From: Dermatemys mawii | Taxonomy: Eukaryota > Chordata > Testudines > Dermatemydidae | Assembly (NCBI GenBank): GCA_007922305.1 | Contig: ML677358.1 | Coordinates: 15,583,564-15,647,563 of the forward strand | Length of the DNA stretch: 64,000 bases | Direction of reading: 5' to 3' | In this document: in pieces, positions 25,996 through 36,157 of the stretch | Layout: every line of letters begins with the position of its first letter | How positions within the stretch are numbered: the stretch's first letter is position 1 | Notes under the pieces: generated by a model | What the model was told of the DNA's origin: nothing | The model's database searches: none | The model's input: only the letters and a program-made list of their open reading frames with translations | Program-made: the position numbers and the translations under genes

Positions 25996-28072
25996 AGACC
26001 TGCCCAGAGCAGGGGACTCCTGCAGGAGACCCTGAGTCAGGAGGAAAGGACCTGGTTTGTGCATTGGATTTATGTTGAACTGTTTGATTTGGAGAAATAA
26101 AACTCAGCCCTGAAGAGTTTTAGGGACTGAAATCATCCTGCCAATGAGTTAGCCCACCAGCTATAGAAGATAGCAACTCCTCTTGTTCGATCAGCCTGGT
26201 TTGCATGCAAATCTGGGCATTCTTACGAAAAACAGCTGTTCCCCAAACTTCAGCATGAGCAAAAATGTCTTCAGATCAATATTTATAAACGGTGAACAAA
26301 AGGAGGCCCAAACATGGAGGCTGCGAAGAGCAGTTTGGAATTTGAAAAAATGCTCAGTAACACTTCCGCGGTGTTCAGCCAGCTCCGTTCAATACGGCAT
26401 GACCGAGAGATGCTAGAGTGACATAATGCTTCAACCCAACACAAACATGTTCAGGGCTTCTTGGAATGCAAAGCCAGGCTTCTACCCTGATGTACTCCCA
26501 TAAGAAATCCCTAGACAATCTGATTTAATAGCCACATGTTGCAAAGGCAGTTCTGTTTGGTACTGGTCAGTAAAATGATTTATAAGTGGAGTGCGCTTCC
26601 CAGATCCAAATTATAACTTGTCAGAATATTCCTGAAATCTCTGGAGAACTCAGAAATGGCAACCAGTCACTGATCACTTAATATCTTCCTTGTATCTTCC
26701 ATCCCCGCTCCATACCGCCCACATACACACAAACCCTGCAAAATGTCTCAATTGCCTTTGCGTTAGAGTCTATGCCTTTTCCTCTTAAAATCCTGTCACC
26801 TCGGAATCGGTGAGTGCAGGAAATCTGATTGGTCCTCCAGTCAATCATCGCATTAACACATCTGTATGACTGCAATAATAGCTTTTGTCTACTAAAGCTA
26901 CTGATGCCTGTTGCCAGGCAACACAGTCCAGAGGAAACTAAACAAAGGAATGGGTGTGTGGGTGAGGGGGAGAAATCCTCCTGTCTGAGCACCAGCTGAG
27001 AATGGAGAAACTCTGCTGCTTAGCATAGCAGTAATTGGGGGGAGGTTTGGAATGCACACACTGTTCCCACTATTGATAACACTGCTTGCCAACATCAATG
27101 GCTTTCACTCAGAGGACTGTGGGTTCTGGCCATTTATTATTGATTTGTTTCAATATTACTGAAAGGCTCTCGTAGCGCTGCAGAGAACTGCAGAGCAGGG
27201 GGTGGGGATGGCTTGTCAAAATCTTATATCCATCCAAGGAGCATGGCAAAGAAAGCCACCCTATGGAATACATGGCAGAGTTTCGGAGAACGACCTGGGT
27301 GGTTAATCCACTACATAGTTATGCAAGAGATTCAGGTTTGATACCCACCACCGGTATATCATGGCAGCACATTCAGCCCCACTTGCGTGACCAAATAAAA
27401 AGGTGTGGGCAGGGTCTAGTTTGCTTCAGTGAGAAGTTTGGTGACCATCACACAGAGATCCCGGGAAGGTTCTATTTAGTAGACAAATTTCAAAATCTCA
27501 TCCTTGGATCTTTACGAAATCGTAGAGAATCAGACAAAAAGGTAAATCCATATATTTGTCAGATAATTTAGGTGGGAAAAATGTGGAAGTTTCTTGAATA
27601 AATCATTCAGTGACTATTATGCAACCAGCTTTCCCTGAATGAGAAGCCAACTGGGTAAAGAATCATCTCAGGGATGTCTTGTACCATAAGGCATCACTGA
27701 TATTTTCTTTGAAGTCACTTGGACTGTACTTGGAACAGCAACCATATGCAACACAATGCTGGGGAGATTTTACATCCTGCGCACACATTAGTGTAACTGT
27801 CACTTGTGGATTCAGATGATATGGTCCTGATTGTGTGTTTCTCCCACTGGCATCTCCTAGTTTTCAGCTGAATTTGGAATGCCTCTTGATCAGTCACCAG
27901 CCTTTGCTGACACTGTTCCCAGTGACATTTTAACATTTCTCCTATTAAGCACGGTGTGCAAAATGGCACACTTTGTTCATGCCCGCAAAGACACAATTGC
28001 TGCTGGATACGAATCTGCACATCAGCTGTTTCTCTTTCACTTTCCTTATTAGTCATTCAATTTTGTTCAAAC
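25996..28072. other. No gene or bounded element
   Basis: Around 27285-27345 there is a tRNA-like B box (GGTTTGATACC) after GTGGTTAATCCACTAC, possibly a decayed SINE head. No other feature is supported. Confidence 0.4.
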
Positions 28073-28200
28073 AACAAGGAGTCCAGTGGCACCTTATAGA
28101 CTAACAGATTTATTTGGGCATAAGCTTTCGTGGCTAAAAGCCCCACTTCTTCAGCTGCACGGAATGAAAAATACAGACAATTTTGTTCATTTTATAGCCT
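28073..28200 (-). mobile_element. Penelope-like element 3' tail, antisense
   Basis: On the minus strand the order is CAGCTGAAGAAGTGG, GCCACGAAAGCTTATG, ATCTGTTAGTCTATAAGG, TGCCACTGGACTCC. This is the same order of blocks as in the sense tail of the PLE at 55.9-56.05 kb. It is truncated upstream of the endonuclease. The leading part (28155-28200) is the short AT-rich segment that precedes the ribozyme-like core in other copies. No target duplication was identified with confidence. Confidence 0.8.
28116..28154 (-). ncRNA. Hammerhead-ribozyme-like motif in PLE tail
   Basis: On the minus strand: CTGAAGA (CUGANGA box), one extra A, stem II GTGG/CCAC, the GAAA box, then a tiny stem III GC-TTAT-GC. 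The catalytic boxes are complete, but the cleavage triplet that should end in UH reads CC, so self-cleavage is unlikely. Hammerhead motifs in Penelope-like elements have been reported in the literature. Assignment here is by pattern only. Confidence 0.5.
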
Positions 28201-29030
28201 CAAACACCCAATTAAATAAGGCCATAATCCTGCAAGCACACACAGGGAAGAAGCAATTTAGCTCCTTTATATAGCAAACAGCTACAAACAACGGAGGGAG
28301 TGGCCAAGGCACATGGAAGGTCAGAGCTTAGGTGTGCAGACTGAGCGGTTTCCCTCACTCCCTAGCAGGGGCTAGGACACTGGTTTTGGAGCCTGTGTGT
28401 GTTATAGGCAGAGAAAGTTTGGGAAACATTTTGAGCATGACTGAGAGGAAGCCAAGAAACAGAGCTATTGGGTGGCAGACTCAGGAATTCTCAGCAAGGC
28501 AAATGCCTGATGCTGTCTCTCTCCACACAGCAGAGAAACAGGACTCTGTGTCCGTTCTTTGTAAACAAAGACAGTCATACCAAAGAATATGCCCCGAATC
28601 ATATAACTGGTTTCTCACTGTAATCAAAACAACCCTACAAGGCCCTGAATCTAGGCTGCCACTGGCCCAGGCCAAAGGAACAACAATATGTAAATTGGAT
28701 GGTCTTTGGAGCACTCACTGTATTGTACATAGTGGCATTCATTTTCAAATTGCACAAGCTTTAAGGAAATGTGGAGAAAATGTGATCCCATGAAAAGCCA
28801 CTGGACAGATACTATATTTTGAAACTTTTTAGCTCCCACACTACTAGGCTGCTTTCATGAGGATACGGCACACGGTGTGTCCCTGACACTAGTCAACAGG
28901 CAAGCAAGAAGTAGCAGGTGCTTTGATGGATGCCTCTCTCCAAGCTAGTGCCAATGGCAAATTTTCTGTGCAATTATTGTTAATATCCAGTACTGTAGCC
29001 TAGCAAATAAAGAATCTCAGGAGACTGACA
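28201..29030. other. No recognised gene; one long chance frame
   Basis: The plus strand is open for 153 codons at 28332-28793. The peptide has no recognisable domain, is not flanked by splice-like or promoter signals, and overlaps antisense frames, so I treat it as chance. Confidence 0.45.
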
Positions 29031-29180
29031 TCTTCATCCCAGACCTGAGGAAGAGCTTTGTGTAAGTAGCTCAAAAGCTTGTCTCTTTTACCAACAGAAG
29101 TTGGTCCAATAAAAGATATCACCTCACCCGCCTTGTTTCTCCAATAACCTAGGAGCGACACAGCTACAACAATGCTACAT
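29031..29180 (+). mobile_element. Penelope-like element 3' tail, second family
   Basis: The sequence reads CCTGAGGAAGAGC, TAGCTCAAAAGCTTGTCTC, CCAACAGAAGTTGGTCCAATAAAAGATAT, then GACACAGCTACAAC. The block order parallels the first PLE family (CUGANGA box, hairpin, AAAGCTT, then an ACACGGCTAC-type terminus), but the sequences differ. I recognise it as a separate abundant reptilian tail. The hammerhead-like core begins at 29045 with stem II GAGCT/AGCTC; its GAAA box is mutated to AAAA. Confidence 0.65.
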
Positions 29181-30216
29181 GTCTTTAATACAGACATCTA
29201 TAACTTTGAAGGACTTCAGTAGGAACAGATGGAATGAATGCACTAGCTCTGTGTCCGGGTGACTGTTGGTCTGAATTTGGTCTTTGAAACATCTATAAAT
29301 CTTTTAAAACTATTTAATAGAGCAATTCCATTCTTTATCAAGCCTAGATGCTCTTCCCACAGCCTTCAAAGAAACCCATGCAGTCATTTGAAGTCATGTG
29401 CCATTTAGTCTTGTTATAATAATGTTGTAGTTATTTGTTAGCATGAAATGACTCTCCCCTCCAAAGGGGATCTTTGCTGCAATATGTAATTTAATCTTTC
29501 AGTTAATATATTCCTATGAATAACAGTATATTGTTTGACAGTTCCTAAATGCTTGAGTGATTCTAAACATCAAAGAAGCAGTGTATACACATTATTATCT
29601 GAAGATTCATTTAGCAATTCAGGATAATGACCACACTATTAACAACAAAGTATATTTTTAAAGGCTGGATGGTCAGAAGTCAGAATATGAATGCTTGATA
29701 TTTGCTTATTCAACCTCCCACTGGGATACATTAGAAAGGGACATTTGTGTCTATTTTTTTGTTTGTTTGCTTTATTTAATTGGGAGTGTGGGGGAGTGGT
29801 AAGAGTAGAGGAAAGGGAAACTACTTGCTAGTGAGAAATATTAAATGGACACTGATTTCCTTCACAATTTTTGGAAGGGACATGGTCACAAATCCTCAAA
29901 TGTTTTTAGGATCCTAACTTCCATTGTAACCACCAGAAGTACCTAAATACCTTTGAGTGTCTGGGCCATGGCTCTTTGTTATTGTAGCATTCGATCTGAT
30001 TAAAGGTTGGGCTTGCAAACTTTGGCTGCATCCCTTTGAAATGTCAGCGGGTTTGCAATAGCTTGCAACTGTGACTAAAACAGGGGAATTGCCACCTTGA
30101 CAAATGGCAACAATGCCTACAAGTTCCACTCCTATGGTTGAGGAGCATCATCAGAATCTGTCCTTCAGAGAAGTCACATTCTTGTATTACTTCTAACCTA
30201 TTCTTGTTGGGTGAAA
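29181..30216. other. No gene or bounded element
   Basis: AT-rich sequence with short frames only; nothing recognised. Confidence 0.5.
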
Positions 30217-30345
30217 TTATTATTATTGTTGGTTATTTCTATTGCAGTCATCCCTTAGAGCCACAGCCAGAGTTCAAGACCCCGTTGTGCTTGGAACTGC
30301 ACCGACACAGAACAAAGATAGATTGGAAGCTCTGTGGGGTAGGGG
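30217..30345 (+). repeat. Old SINE/LINE tail (TATTATTTGTATTA family)
   Basis: ATTATTATTGTTGGTTATTTCTATTGCAG is followed by CCTTAGAGCCACAGCC, CCCCGTTGTGCTTGGAACTGCAC and a GGAAGCTCTGTGG segment. The same sequence of blocks is known from an abundant ancient reptilian SINE/LINE tail. Related copies occur here at 34.8 kb (sense) and 37.9 and 40.2 kb (antisense). Confidence 0.62.
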
Positions 30346-30554
30346 CTAAGTACAGAGCATGCACAGGGAACTAATGAGTTGATTACTAACAGCATCATAA
30401 GCAGTGACCACAGCACTCCAGCTGCCTAATCATGACAGATGACTGTTCTAAAAGGGAGAAATTCACCCATCTGCATAGAGCCTGCACTAGAGTTAACCTC
30501 CCTCTGAGTCCCAGTTAACAGCAGTGGTAGTGAAGTTTTCCTCCTGGAGGCTGA

Positions 30555-30582
30555 ACACACACACACACACACACACACACAC
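30555..30582. repeat. AC microsatellite
   Basis: An AC run of about 14 units, followed by looser CA-rich sequence to about 30650. Confidence 0.96.
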
Positions 30583-30846
30583 CCCTTTGTCTCTCTCTCA
30601 CATGCATGCTCTTTCACACCCACATACACTCCCACGCACGGAGAAAGCTCTCACAGGCACCGCTCTCTGAAAATCCTCCTTTGTATAAAGCTAATCTTGC
30701 CATGGGAGTGCACACCTGCGCCCTCTCTCACCCAAATGCTCTCTGTTTGTGCTGAAGGCAACCCGGAGTCACTGCTGGACAAGAAAGGCACAATCTTTCA
30801 GTTAGTATTGCCTGAAAAAAATGCCGAAACAAGAGCTACTAGCAAA

Positions 30847-30848
<2 letters not shown>

Positions 30849-30901
<53 letters not shown>

Positions 30902-30907
30902 GAGAGA
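30849..30907. repeat. AG microsatellite (polypurine)
   Basis: An AG/GA run of about 59 bases with two AAAG interruptions, purine-only on the plus strand. Arg/Glu-repeat peptides predicted across it are artefacts of the dinucleotide repeat. Confidence 0.97.
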
Positions 30908-31121
30908 ATGTGCCTTCAGGGAAGGGGGCTGAAAGAGTGTGGGAGGAATATTGATTCTAATCTCACAGAAGCTCTATTTTTCATAGGAATAATAATAAGG
31001 AAAGAATAAGATGGTGTAATTAGGGTTAGAAATCACCATGATGGCTGGGTGCTCGTCTGCTCTTTCCACTAGAAGTAAAACAAATAATTGGGATCGAATG
31101 GCTCACCATGGGAGACAGGAT

Positions 31122-31434
31122 TCAAGTTTTCAAAAGCACCAAGTGATCTAGGACCTGAAGTCCCATTTTCAGAAATGTCAGGTCCAGATATTTAAAGGTG
31201 TTTAGGTGCGGCTTCACTTAGTGCTGCAAGGCATAAGTGATTTAGGAGTTTAACTTCGCTGAAAGTCAATAGGACCTAGTAGCCTAATTTTAATTTTCAA
31301 AAGTGAGGGGTCATCTATGATGTAGGCCCCTAAGAGCCTACATCATGTAAGTCTTGCAAAGCTGAGCAAAGTAACTACTAAATACCTCTAAAAATCATGA
31401 CCTAAGTGCCTTAGTTGCTTTTGGAAATTTTATC
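31122..31434. repeat. Palindromic MITE-like element (CTAAGTGCC type)
   Basis: The ends read CAAGTTTTCAAAAGCACC (31123-31140) and, inverted, GCTTTTGGAAATTTTAT (31417-31433). Inside are partial mirror words AGTGATCTAGGA/CCTAAGTGCC and GAAAGTCAATAGGACCTAG. This is a widespread palindromic reptilian repeat, non-coding and old. The related copy at 54.7-54.97 kb is split by another insertion. Confidence 0.65.
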
Positions 31435-31732
31435 TACATAGTTCCTATTATTAGGTCCAACATCAGTAACATCACCACTGGTAGCTGGTTATAAGATTTT
31501 AATATATGACCATTGCTGGTTGGGCTTTGGAAGAAATCTTAGCCCAGTTCTCATCAGTAAGCAAATATCCATATCACAAATGGCATTATCAAAATCAGCT
31601 TCCCTGTTGGGAATTCATGTAGGAGGTGAGGAATTGAACTATCATGGAAATTAGTACCATCAGGCAGCTTGTGTGGAAATGGCTGTACCTTTTCCAGAGG
31701 GCCAGCACTCATATCATCTATATTTCTCACAG
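31435..31732. other. Upstream of R2 remnant, nothing recognised
   Basis: No R2 reverse transcriptase sequence can be traced in this stretch, so the R2 copy appears 5'-truncated at about 31733. Just before that point is a polypyrimidine-AG run (TTTCTCACAG) resembling a 3' splice site; I regard it as coincidence. Confidence 0.45.
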
Positions 31733-32880
31733 GAAGGCAGCAAAACGTGCCTCAGATGGGCGACCTGTGCGACATGGTGGTGATTACCTATGCCTTTCAC
31801 CTCCTGATGTGCCCATACCTGACAGTGAGGAGCATTGCGGATCGCGCCATATGGGATATGGTCAGGAAATGCATCTCCAGGGACACTTACCTCAGTGGCT
31901 CCTTGGAGGCTGAGTTTGAGAGAGAGAGGGGAGACCTGTTCTCTCTCTAGTCCCATGCCCACAATGCATCAAGACGTCTAGGAAAGAGGATCGGCTGCCG
32001 CTGGAAGTGGTGCAAGGAGCACTGGGAGCTTGGAGCACTGGTACAGCACATAAAGACCTCAGACACACCATCATCACCCCAATTGCCAGAATGAAGCTGG
32101 AAAGAACCATGAAAGACACCATCTGCTACCACTACGCCGAGAAACTCAAGCAGAAGCCAATCCAGGGCAAGGTGTTAGAGATGACCAGCAAGTGGGACGC
32201 CACCAACCACTTCCTCCCTGGGGTCAGCTTCACCAGGTTCGCCGACTCGTGTTTTGTCCACCGGTCCTGGTTCAACTACGTTCCTTTCAATGTAGCCTTC
32301 CACCACAGCAATCGGGACAAGCGCTGCAGGAAGTGCAGCTACTCCAAAAAGATCCTGCCCCACATCCTGTGTGTCTGCAAACAGCACTCCGGAGCCTGGC
32401 GGCACCACCACACCACCATCCAGAACCGTCTGGTGAAAGCCATCCCACCATCCCCTGGGGAAGATCATCAGCGACTTTCATCCCTGGAATGGACAGCCGT
32501 CTGTAACCCAACATCGTTGTGACTGACGTGGAAAAGAAGCAGCTCCTCATAGTAGATGTCACAGTGCCATTCAAAAACAGGTTCCCGGCCTTCCAGGAGG
32601 CCAGATCTTGGAAGGTGTTGAAATACACACTGCTGGCCAACACCTTAAGAGCCCAGGGCTACAAGGTCCAGATCTACATGCTGGTCGTGGGAGCCCTGGA
32701 CGTGTGAGACCCCCACAACGAACCGGTACTGAGACCGTGCGGATTTGGTTGATGCTACACCCAGCTCATGAGAGAGTTCCTGGTGTCCGACACCATCAGG
32801 TGGTCCAGAGACATCTACATGGAACACATCATGGGACACCGTTAGTACTAGGACGAGTAAACAAGACCGCCAGTCAGAGA
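31733..32880 (+). mobile_element. R2-clade non-LTR retrotransposon 3' end, dead
   Basis: This is the C-terminal third of an R2-clade ORF. The reading order is: a linker region (31743-31950), a Lys/Arg-rich segment RRLGKRIGCRW (about 31965-32000), the KWDATNHFLPG-SFTRFAD region (about 32191-32250), a CCHC zinc knuckle, an endonuclease core and a C-terminal tail ending near 32850. R2 elements normally insert at one site in 28S rRNA genes, but no 28S sequence is visible on either side. The copy lacks the reverse transcriptase and is broken by frameshifts and stops. R2 of turtles and other vertebrates is the closest recalled match; NeSL or another RLE-type clade is a weaker alternative. Confidence 0.82.
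31743..32850 (+). pseudogene. R2 ORF C-terminus: zinc knuckle and RLE endonuclease
   Basis: The intact protein binds and nicks target DNA and primes reverse transcription there. Visible in order: frame 1 to a TAG at 31948-31950, beyond which the homology continues. A frameshift near 32045-32065 moves it to frame 3. There the CCHC knuckle lies at 32324-32378 (CRKC...HILCVC, spacing C-x2-C-x8-H-x4-C). A second shift near 32455-32475 moves it to frame 2, where a TAA at 32504-32506 interrupts. The restriction-like endonuclease core follows at about 32507-32565 (PNIVV...LLIVDVTVPF). The usual Pro-Asp of this nuclease reads Pro-Asn, while the second Asp (IVD) is kept. Further stops (TGA in the CGFG-CYTQ region, TAG after GHR) end it. 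It cannot encode an active protein. Confidence 0.8.
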
Positions 32881-33692
32881 AATAACCTAGCATAGGTTAC
32901 TAGTCATCTATGTACTAATGTAATGGGAGTAATCAGGTGCATCAAAGGGATATTAAATAACCGTACAAGTAATTGCACAAAGTTATGCTCAAAATTTGAA
33001 GGCACAGAAACAAAAATCTGTGCTTGAAAATCTGGTTGTATATATTTATGTGCACAGTTAGGAACAATTCTATGGTTTTAGGTGTATTTTAATGCCTCAT
33101 CATTGTTTTCTTACAGAAACAAAGCAAACAGCAATATGTGGCTGTGTCACCTTAAAAAAGACAACAGTAGGTTTTCATATCAGAAAGAATAGGTTCCAAC
33201 CCACACATCTATTACAAATTGAATTAAGGAAAGGACTAACCCTTAAAAATGATTATAGGGTCAACTCCTATCTCCCTGGATTGTACAACTTTATCAGTCA
33301 TCTGAGTAAAATAGGGTTGTCATGAAATAAAGAAAGAAATCCAGATTCATATCTCCTGTGCAAAATTACTTACATTTTTAAGTGTGTTCATCGTTTTCTT
33401 AAATAAGGGCATCAGTCTGCATGAAAGAAAATCTTTGACCTGGAGTTCACCATGTCAATTTCTAAAACACGTGAGTACCTGACACTATAGTCTGAACCAT
33501 GTGTCATTTTGCAGAGTGCTTTAACTCTTCCCAGGAGACACCTAGATCAGAATAGTGCATTGTCTTCACAGCAAAGAGTGCCACAACCTTGGTGACACCA
33601 TAGGTCCATGCTGCTACCATCACTTTTGGTGACATGATCCAAATCCATCAGCTTTAATGACATGGGTGCAAATCTTACTAGGTCGCAAAAAG
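32881..33692. other. Possible R2 3' UTR, then nothing recognised
   Basis: The first tens of bases (AAATAACCTAGCATAGGTTACTAG, a small hairpin around 32881-32902) may be the R2 3' UTR. Its end cannot be located because there is no poly(A) tail or clear target duplication. The rest is AT-rich and unrecognised. Confidence 0.4.
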
Positions 33693-33697
33693 ACAAC

Positions 33698-34357
33698 TGT
33701 AGGGAGGCTGGGTGGCCTCCCTCTGAGCCAGAGGGAACAGAAACTCTCTTGCAGCCGGAGTGGGAGGGCCTTGACCAAGCTGGCCCCGCCTTCAGGAAGT
33801 GGAAGGGCAGGACAGGAAGTATAAAGGGCAGAGCCCATAGCTCAGTCAGGGCTGCACCAGGGAGGGAGATGGACGCAGAGCGCTGGCTGCTCCCCCACCA
33901 CCCTGCCGCCAAGCCAGGGAGCCCTGATCCAGGGGACAGCTTGGGGTTTCCAGACCTGCCGGCTGCCGAGTACCCCGAGGAACTCCCGGAGGCCTGCAGG
34001 GGCCCATGGCCGATGGAGGCGGACGCTGCAGGGGACCTCCAGTGGCTAGCCGCTGAGGACCCCGAGGAACCGCTGGAGCCCGAGAGGGACCTGTGGGCAG
34101 CCGAGGCGGACGCTGACAGGGACCCGGAACCACCTGCTACAGACGACCCAGATGCCTGCTGGTGCCTGCTCACCTGTGAGGTACACCCCAAACCTTAGTG
34201 AGCACTGCCCTGCCTGAGGGCCGCGCTACTAACTCTTGATGCTCCACCTCCCGCTGCTAATTCCCCCGTGACTGGGAGGTGGGGCCAAGGCGTGGAAACG
34301 AGGCAGTAGCTCCTCACCGCCCCTAGTGGCCCGGAGGCCCCTAATGACTTGCGTACA
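33698..34357 (+). mobile_element. Solo LTR 1 (660 bp) with 5-bp TSD
   Basis: The block starts TGTAGG and ends CGTACA (TG...CA with TGTA/TACA inverted ends). It is flanked by the perfect direct repeat ACAAC (33693-33697 and 34358-34362), a 5-bp target duplication. It is sharply more GC-rich than its surroundings. A TATA box (TATAAA, 33820-33825) sits about 120 bases in. No internal region, primer-binding site or second LTR adjoins it, so it is a solo LTR left by LTR-LTR recombination. TATA position fixes the sense strand as plus. It is unrelated in sequence to the LTR at 36.2 kb; Gypsy-type or retroviral origin is not resolved. Confidence 0.85.
33869..34198 (+). other. 109-codon open frame inside solo LTR 1
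   Basis: An ATG 49 bases after the TATA box opens a frame of 109 codons that ends well before the LTR end. The product is acidic and rich in Ala, Pro, Glu and Asp. It contains two related blocks (AAEYPEELPEACRGPW and AAEDPEEPLEPERDLW, each followed by an EADA word), reflecting an imperfect DNA tandem duplication of roughly 75-95 bases. It has no known domain. The frame may be open simply because the repeat unit is GC-rich. I list it because its position suits a leader peptide of LTR-driven transcripts, which is inference. Confidence 0.3.
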
Positions 34358-34362
34358 ACAAC

Positions 34363-36152
34363 CTTCTTGGGATCTTCACCTCCATGGCTGTTTTTAATCA
34401 CAAAGGCAATGCATAATCGCATACGACTAACCGTCTCTGCTCAGGAGTGGCCCAGAACCGGCCTATCAGGGCAAGTTTCTGGTCAGGATTGAGAAGTTCT
34501 AGCACAGCTGTACGTGGGTACATGGCAGATGAAGCTTCAGGTCTGAAATAAGATACATTGGTCTGGCACAATAGTGTAAGCTATTTCAGATTAGGGCTGA
34601 GGTGTCTTGGAAGTAGTGATACTATCTGTGCTGGAATCAGTAGAGGAGCCTTATCTAAAAGCCTTCTACTTTAAATGGAAGGTGTCTGGCAGCCAAATGT
34701 TCACTGTGAGGGATTACCACGTTCCAGGATGCAGTGCAGACTTCTGTTCACACATCTCCATGTCACCTCTTCCTCAGATAAAAAGGGCAGTTTGGTCTAT
34801 GTAATTATTTATTGATTGTTTTACTTATTGTGTTGTAATTAATAGCATGAAGAGGACCATGACTATGATTGGGTCCTACTGTGTACAGACAGCCCCTGCT
34901 CAATGAGTGTACCAGGAGGACTAGAGTATATAGCTGAGCAGGAACTGAACACACATCATGTGCGTCCCACGTCCATTACCTGAACTAAAAGCTCAACTTA
35001 TTTCTGTATTTTTGGTACAGAAACATTTCTGAGACAAGCTGCAAAATGGTGAAGGCTTCACGCTTTGAAGATCACCTTGAGGTGAATCCATTGGCTTTGC
35101 TTAAGCATTCCCTATTTATTGTCCATTCCAGCAAGGGCTAAAGTATTAATCAATTAATCATTTCTGACGTGTAATCAAGTGCAGGAGCTGTAATCAATCG
35201 GCAACTCAATGGAACACAAGAATGTTTGCTTGACTGCCCGCCTACCCCCTCAAATCTTAATTAGCAATTATCTCTGCTGGGTGACCCCTCGATCCTGCAC
35301 AGTTTAGCTGAAGAACAAATATAGCCAAGTGGTAATTTCACCTTTTGCCTCCATCATTTGGTATTATTCTGAGTGTTAAAATAAATTCTCAGCCTCTGCA
35401 GAGCTTGCAAGATGGGGAAATCTTTAGTTAAACCTGCAATTACTGTAATGAGAAAATATAATGAAGTTATCCTTAGGGCAGGGGAAAACCATGACAAATC
35501 TTTTTCCTGCCCTCACTCTAAACTTTCTTTCTCTCACCCACAGACTGAGAATGCTGGCATTTTAATACAGCCTCTCTTGTCTTTCTGCAGTGAAATGCAT
35601 TGCAGGGAGAACCAAGGGTTTGGGATTTAATATGAAGGCTTCTTGGGGCAACCTGGAGCCTGATAACACTGGGAAGCCACACCTTAGCTGCAGGGTCATA
35701 CATGGTCATATTCACAAGAGTCATGGGGCTGATAACTGGAAAATGCATTCTACCAGCCTATTTGGGCACTACACATTCATTTTATTAACTACCCAGGTTT
35801 CACTGCTCCCTTTCAGCCACTTCTGAGTGCCCATTGACAAGGGGGATCTAGGAAGAGCCAAAATGTTTTCCTCACAGAAACCATGTGGCATCTTGTTCGA
35901 TCCTATGGACTCATGCCATGATTTGGCTATTTACAGAGTGGCATAAGAAATGAGAAAGCAAATGTCCAAACCCACAAATGGATTTGATTACCTTTACACT
36001 GTGCCATTTTCTAAGGGGAGCTAAGTGCCTCTTGAAAGTCAATGAGTGCTCTCACCTCTCACTCTGCAGCTTCCACTATCACTCACTTCATGAGATACAC
36101 CGGCTGCTCTGGGGTCCTGATGATCAAGCACCATCAATTTCCAACTCAGTGA
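34363..36152. other. No gene; one old repeat tail
   Basis: Apart from the repeat tail at 34.8 kb listed separately, only short overlapping frames occur. No exon-like sequence is recognised. Confidence 0.45.
34803..34915 (+). repeat. Old SINE/LINE tail (TATTATTTGTATTA family)
   Basis: TTACTTATTGTGTTGTAATTAATAGCA, then GGGTCCTACTGTGTACAGACAG and CCCCTGCTCAA, match the order of blocks in the copy at 30.2 kb. Diverged and non-coding. Confidence 0.5.
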
Positions 36153-36157
36153 CCTGG

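Noticed and set aside
28332..28793. 153-codon frame
   Set aside because: No recognisable domain, no gene-like context, and overlapped by an antisense frame. Chance frames of this size are expected in 64 kb.
30697..31009. Arg/Glu-repeat peptides
   Set aside because: They are direct translations of the AG dinucleotide repeat.
32175..32643. Minus-strand frames over the R2 region
   Set aside because: The plus strand carries the R2 zinc knuckle and endonuclease motifs; the minus frames are shadows.
33833..33857. tRNA-like phrase (ATAGCTCAGTCAGGG) suggesting a tRNA gene
   Set aside because: No matching B box or cloverleaf; it lies inside the solo LTR leader.
33547..34191. 214-codon minus-strand frame rich in Ser/Ala/Gly
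   Set aside because: It is the antisense shadow of the GC-rich solo LTR and its tandem duplication.
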